Shown here: piece after piece, positions 62,065 to 64,000 of the stretch
Position numbering within the stretch: position 1 is the first letter of the stretch
Layout of the letters: each line of letters starts with the position of its first letter
NCBI RefSeq assembly: GCF_018687755.1
Contig: NZ_CP061305.1
Span: 124,001 to 188,000 of the forward strand
DNA length: 64,000 nt
Direction: 5' to 3'
From: Polynucleobacter sp. JS-Mosq-20-D10
GTDB taxonomy: Bacteria > Pseudomonadota > Gammaproteobacteria > Burkholderiales > Burkholderiaceae
Program-made: the position numbers and the translations under genes
The notes under the pieces: generated by a model
Database searches by the model: none
Seen by the model: only the letters and a program-made list of their open reading frames with translations
What the model was told of the DNA's origin: nothing

Positions 62065-63065
62065 GCCTGCCTGGACAGAGAGTATCTACACAAGGCATGC
62101 AGCGCTGTTGTCGCCTCATTTTGAGGAAATTCTTTAAGGCATTCGAGTGCGAGATCGACTTCTCGCTTTGCGGCAGCTTGGGTGTAATCCAATGCGCCAG
62201 AATGTTGAACCGCGCTCAGAATTTGTTGGAAGACATCATCTGGCAAATCTTGATTTTGTTCGATTGCCGCACGAACGAGTAAGCGTTCCTCGGTGCTGCC
62301 ATTTTCAAGAAGATAAATGAGTGGTAGCGTGGGCTTACCTTCTCTTAAATCATCACCAGCATTTTTCCCCATTTGGGATGCATCGGCGGTGTAATCCAGT
62401 AGGTCATCCATTAATTGGAAGGCAGTGCCAATATGGCGGCCAAAAGCAGCAGATTGCTCTCTTTGTTTGGCGTCAGATCCGGCCAAAATCGCACCAAGCT
62501 CTGTGGAGGCTTCAAATAGTTTGGCAGTTTTATAGCGAATCACCCGCAAATAGCTCTCTTCATCTACCTCGGGGTCATTCATATTGAGGAGCTGTAAAAC
62601 CTCTCCCTCAGCTATCGTATTGGTTGCATCTGACAGAATTTCCATGACTCGCGGGTCATTGGGCCCCACCATCATTTGAAAGGCTCTGGAGTACAGAAAA
62701 TCGCCTACCAGCACGCTTGCTGCATTGCCAAAAGCAGCATTAGCGGTTTCTCGACCTCTTCTGAGAGTGGACTCATCGACAACATCATCATGCAGAAGGG
62801 TGGCCGTATGGATAAATTCCACTACTGCTGCTAGCTCTAGTGCATGTGGGTTTGCATTGCTATTGGCTAAAGCTTTGCTGACCAAGAGTAAAAGAGCAGG
62901 TCTAACCCGTTTTCCACCCGCCTGGATGATGTAAGTGGAGATTTGATCAATTAAGGCAACTTTTGAGGCTAATCGCAGGCGAATAACTTCATCTAAAGCC
63001 TTGAAATCTAAGGCAATTGGGGCCAAAATTTGGCTTAATTCGTTGGTTTTGACAGTGCTCGTCAT
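62061..63065 (-). CDS. ispB: Polyprenyl (octaprenyl) diphosphate synthase
   Basis: 334-residue trans-prenyltransferase for the ubiquinone side chain. First Asp motif DDVVD (93-97) and second near residue 218 (LMDDLLDYTAD); GGKRVRPALLLL precedes the first. The start has no ribosome-binding site and lies seven bases from a TATTAT sequence. The rplU promoter -35 lies inside its first codons on the other strand. Chain length assigned by family only. Confidence 0.92.
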   Translation of the reverse strand: MTSTVKTNELSQILAPIALDFKALDEVIRLRLASKVALIDQISTYIIQAGGKRVRPALLLLVSKALANSNANPHALELAAVVEFIHTATLLHDDVVDESTLRRGRETANAAFGNAASVLVGDFLYSRAFQMMVGPNDPRVMEILSDATNTIAEGEVLQLLNMNDPEVDEESYLRVIRYKTAKLFEASTELGAILAGSDAKQREQSAAFGRHIGTAFQLMDDLLDYTADASQMGKNAGDDLREGKPTLPLIYLLENGSTEERLLVRAAIEQNQDLPDDVFQQILSAVQHSGALDYTQAAAKREVDLALECLKEFPQNEATTALHALCRYSLSRQA

Positions 63066-63077
63066 GCAAGATATAAT
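63049..63077 (+). promoter_or_regulatory. Consensus sigma70 promoter of rplU-rpmA
   Basis: TTGACA (63049-63054) and TATAAT (63072-63077) are both perfect and 17 bases apart. The predicted start near 63084 leaves about 57 bases of leader to rplU. The -35 lies within the ispB coding start. This is the best promoter in the window, as expected for ribosomal protein genes. Confidence 0.9.
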
Positions 63078-63086
63078 AATCGGCTT

Positions 63087-63109
63087 AGCTCATCCAGGGT
63101 GGATTAGCT
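63087..63109 (+). promoter_or_regulatory. Hairpin in the rplU mRNA leader
   Basis: AGCT-ATCC (63087-63095, one mismatched base inside) pairs with GGAT-AGCT (63101-63109) around AGGGT. It starts almost at the predicted transcript 5' end. It could stabilise the message or bind L21 for feedback; the sequence alone does not decide. Confidence 0.45.
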
Positions 63110-63140
63110 TAAATGTAGATATTAATTGAGGTTTCACACC

Positions 63141-63452
63141 ATGTACGCGGTCATAAAAACCGGTGGCAAACAGTATAAAGTTGCTGCAGGCGAAAAATTG
63201 AAAATAGAACAGATACCAGCGGAAATCGGCAGCGAAATCACTCTTGACCAAGTCTTAGCCGTAGGCGAAGGCGCTTCACTCAAATTGGGTGATCCATTGG
63301 TTAATGGTGCAGCTGTGATGGCCACTGTCGTCTCCCAGGGACGTCACGATAAAGTGACAATCTTTAAGATGCGCCGTCGCAAGCATTATCAAAAGCACCA
63401 AGGCCATCGTCAGAATTACACAGAAATTCTGATTAACACGATTAAAGCCTAA
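63141..63452 (+). CDS. rplU: 50S ribosomal protein L21
   Basis: 103 residues, standard length. MYAVIKTGGKQYKV at the start and FKMRRRKHYQKHQGHRQNYT near the end are diagnostic. Binds 23S rRNA. The start at 63141 follows TTGAGG; an ATG at 63126 would add five residues. First gene of rplU-rpmA, with obgE after the terminator. Confidence 0.98.
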   Translation: MYAVIKTGGKQYKVAAGEKLKIEQIPAEIGSEITLDQVLAVGEGASLKLGDPLVNGAAVMATVVSQGRHDKVTIFKMRRRKHYQKHQGHRQNYTEILINTIKA

Positions 63453-63486
63453 TTTAGGTTAACGGCTCAATAGCAGGAGAAAAGAT

Positions 63487-63747
63487 ATGGCACAGAAAAA
63501 AGGCGGCGGTTCGACACGAAATGGCCGCGACTCAGAATCGAAACGCTTGGGCGTTAAAGTTTTTGGCGGCGAGCAAATCAATGCTGGCAGCATCATCATT
63601 CGTCAACGTGGTACACGAGTTCATCCGGGTATGAACGTTGGCATTGGCAAAGATCACACTTTGTTTGCCCTAGTTGACGGACAAGTAGAATTTGGCGTTA
63701 AGGGTGCTTTAAAGAAGGCCCAGGTTTCAGTTCTCCCGCGTTCATAA
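63487..63747 (+). CDS. rpmA: 50S ribosomal protein L27
   Basis: 86 residues. N terminus MAQKKGGGSTRNGRDSES reaches the peptidyl transferase centre; RLGVKVFGGE and GSIIIRQRGT follow. AGGAGA lies before the ATG. Cotranscribed with rplU, 34 bases after it. Confidence 0.98.
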   Translation: MAQKKGGGSTRNGRDSESKRLGVKVFGGEQINAGSIIIRQRGTRVHPGMNVGIGKDHTLFALVDGQVEFGVKGALKKAQVSVLPRS

Positions 63748-63804
63748 GACGCCTGACTGAGACTCGTTTGATTCAGATTTATTCCGAATTTAACTCTTAG
63801 GAAC

Positions 63805-63830
63805 AGGCCTCGCTAAGCGAGGCCTTTTTT
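63805..63830 (+). terminator. Intrinsic terminator after rpmA
   Basis: AGGCCTCGC (63805-63813) pairs perfectly with GCGAGGCCT (63817-63825) around TAA, followed by a T-run to 63830. It ends five bases before the obgE ATG, and its 3' arm contains GAGG, the only ribosome-binding-like sequence before obgE. Confidence 0.9.
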
Positions 63831-63834
63831 ATTC

Positions 63835-64000
63835 ATGAAATTTATAGACGAAGCTCGTATTGAAGTCATAGCTGGCCAAGGTGGTGCCGGGAGTGCCTCT
63901 ATGCGCCGCGAAAAGTTTATCGAATTCGGTGGGCCTGACGGTGGCGATGGTGGAAAAGGCGGAAGCGTTTGGGCTACTGCGGATCGCAATATCAACACCT
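63835..64000 (+). CDS. obgE: GTPase ObgE/CgtA, N-terminal part only
   Basis: 55 codons before the right edge. MKFIDEARIEVIAGQGGAG then MRREKFIEFGGPDGGDGGKGG is the glycine-rich Obg fold; the GTPase domain lies outside the window. ObgE binds the 50S subunit and acts in ribosome assembly and stress control. It follows rplU-rpmA as in most bacteria, but right behind a strong terminator. Confidence 0.96.
   Translation, partial: MKFIDEARIEVIAGQGGAGSASMRREKFIEFGGPDGGDGGKGGSVWATADRNINT

Noticed and set aside
1..64000. tRNA or rRNA genes, insertion sequences, prophage, CRISPR arrays, toxin-antitoxin or defence genes
   Set aside because: Every gap over about 80 bases was read; none shows cloverleaf ends, terminal inverted repeats, spaced repeats or related proteins.

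Overview
The window is about 45% GC, almost completely coding, and carries core genes in the order typical of Betaproteobacteria, order Burkholderiales. Examples are hemA-prfA-prmC-grxD, rpe-trpEGDC, and mraZ-rsmH-fts/mur-ftsZ followed by a peroxiredoxin, lpxC, a DciA-like gene and secA. Moderate GC, very short spacers and protein character suggest a small-genome freshwater member such as Polynucleobacter. That genus call is an inference from gene order and sequence feel, not from a database search. I see no insertion sequence, prophage, CRISPR array, tRNA or rRNA.

Layout. 1-5169: 3' part missing rmuC, then grxD, prmC, prfA and hemA on the minus strand, and a small GlsB/YeaQ-type membrane protein on plus. 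5166-9722: minus-strand chain ubiH-like, dsbC, M61 peptidase, ung. 9762-11940: ychF, a winged-helix regulator and a small membrane protein. 11937-16579: tryptophan operon rpe-trpE-trpG-trpD-trpC (minus). 16629-19085: apaG, mltA, enoyl-CoA hydratase. 19108-25382: bioA-bioF-bioD plus an M20 amidohydrolase on minus, divergent from bioB and coq7. 25598-43130: one uninterrupted division and cell wall (dcw) cluster from mraZ to ftsZ, with a clear promoter and MraZ operator in front. 43242-48010: peroxiredoxin, lpxC, dciA-like (minus), secA. 48081-50618: argJ, a DUF815-type ATPase, a Nudix hydrolase. 50615-55940: minus-strand chain CNNM/CorC-type protein, pilB, pilC, pilD, coaE, zapD. 56058-62064: ogt, a squalene-synthase-like enzyme, a sodium:solute symporter, a ketopantoate-reductase-like enzyme, a FAH-family enzyme and a GrdB/PrdB-like protein. 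62061-64000: polyprenyl synthase, rplU-rpmA from a consensus promoter, and the start of obgE.

The dcw genes make and assemble the peptidoglycan precursor (MurC-F, MraY, MurG, Ddl) and build the divisome (FtsL, I, W, Q, A, Z). They are tightly coupled, mostly by 4-base ATGA-type overlaps. LpxC adds the committed step of lipid A synthesis and SecA adds protein export. ZapD, next to the pilus genes, acts on FtsZ.

No clearly new multi-gene system is visible. The most useful unusual signals are: the MraZ boxes merged with the mraZ promoter and ribosome-binding site; five convergent gene pairs with interlocked stop codons; a GC-rich hairpin and tiny leader ORF before the peroxiredoxin; a prepilin peptidase and PilB reduced to catalytic parts; a cysteine-containing GrdB/PrdB-like protein; an M20 hydrolase in the biotin operon; and an obgE start placed right behind a terminator that contains its possible ribosome-binding site.
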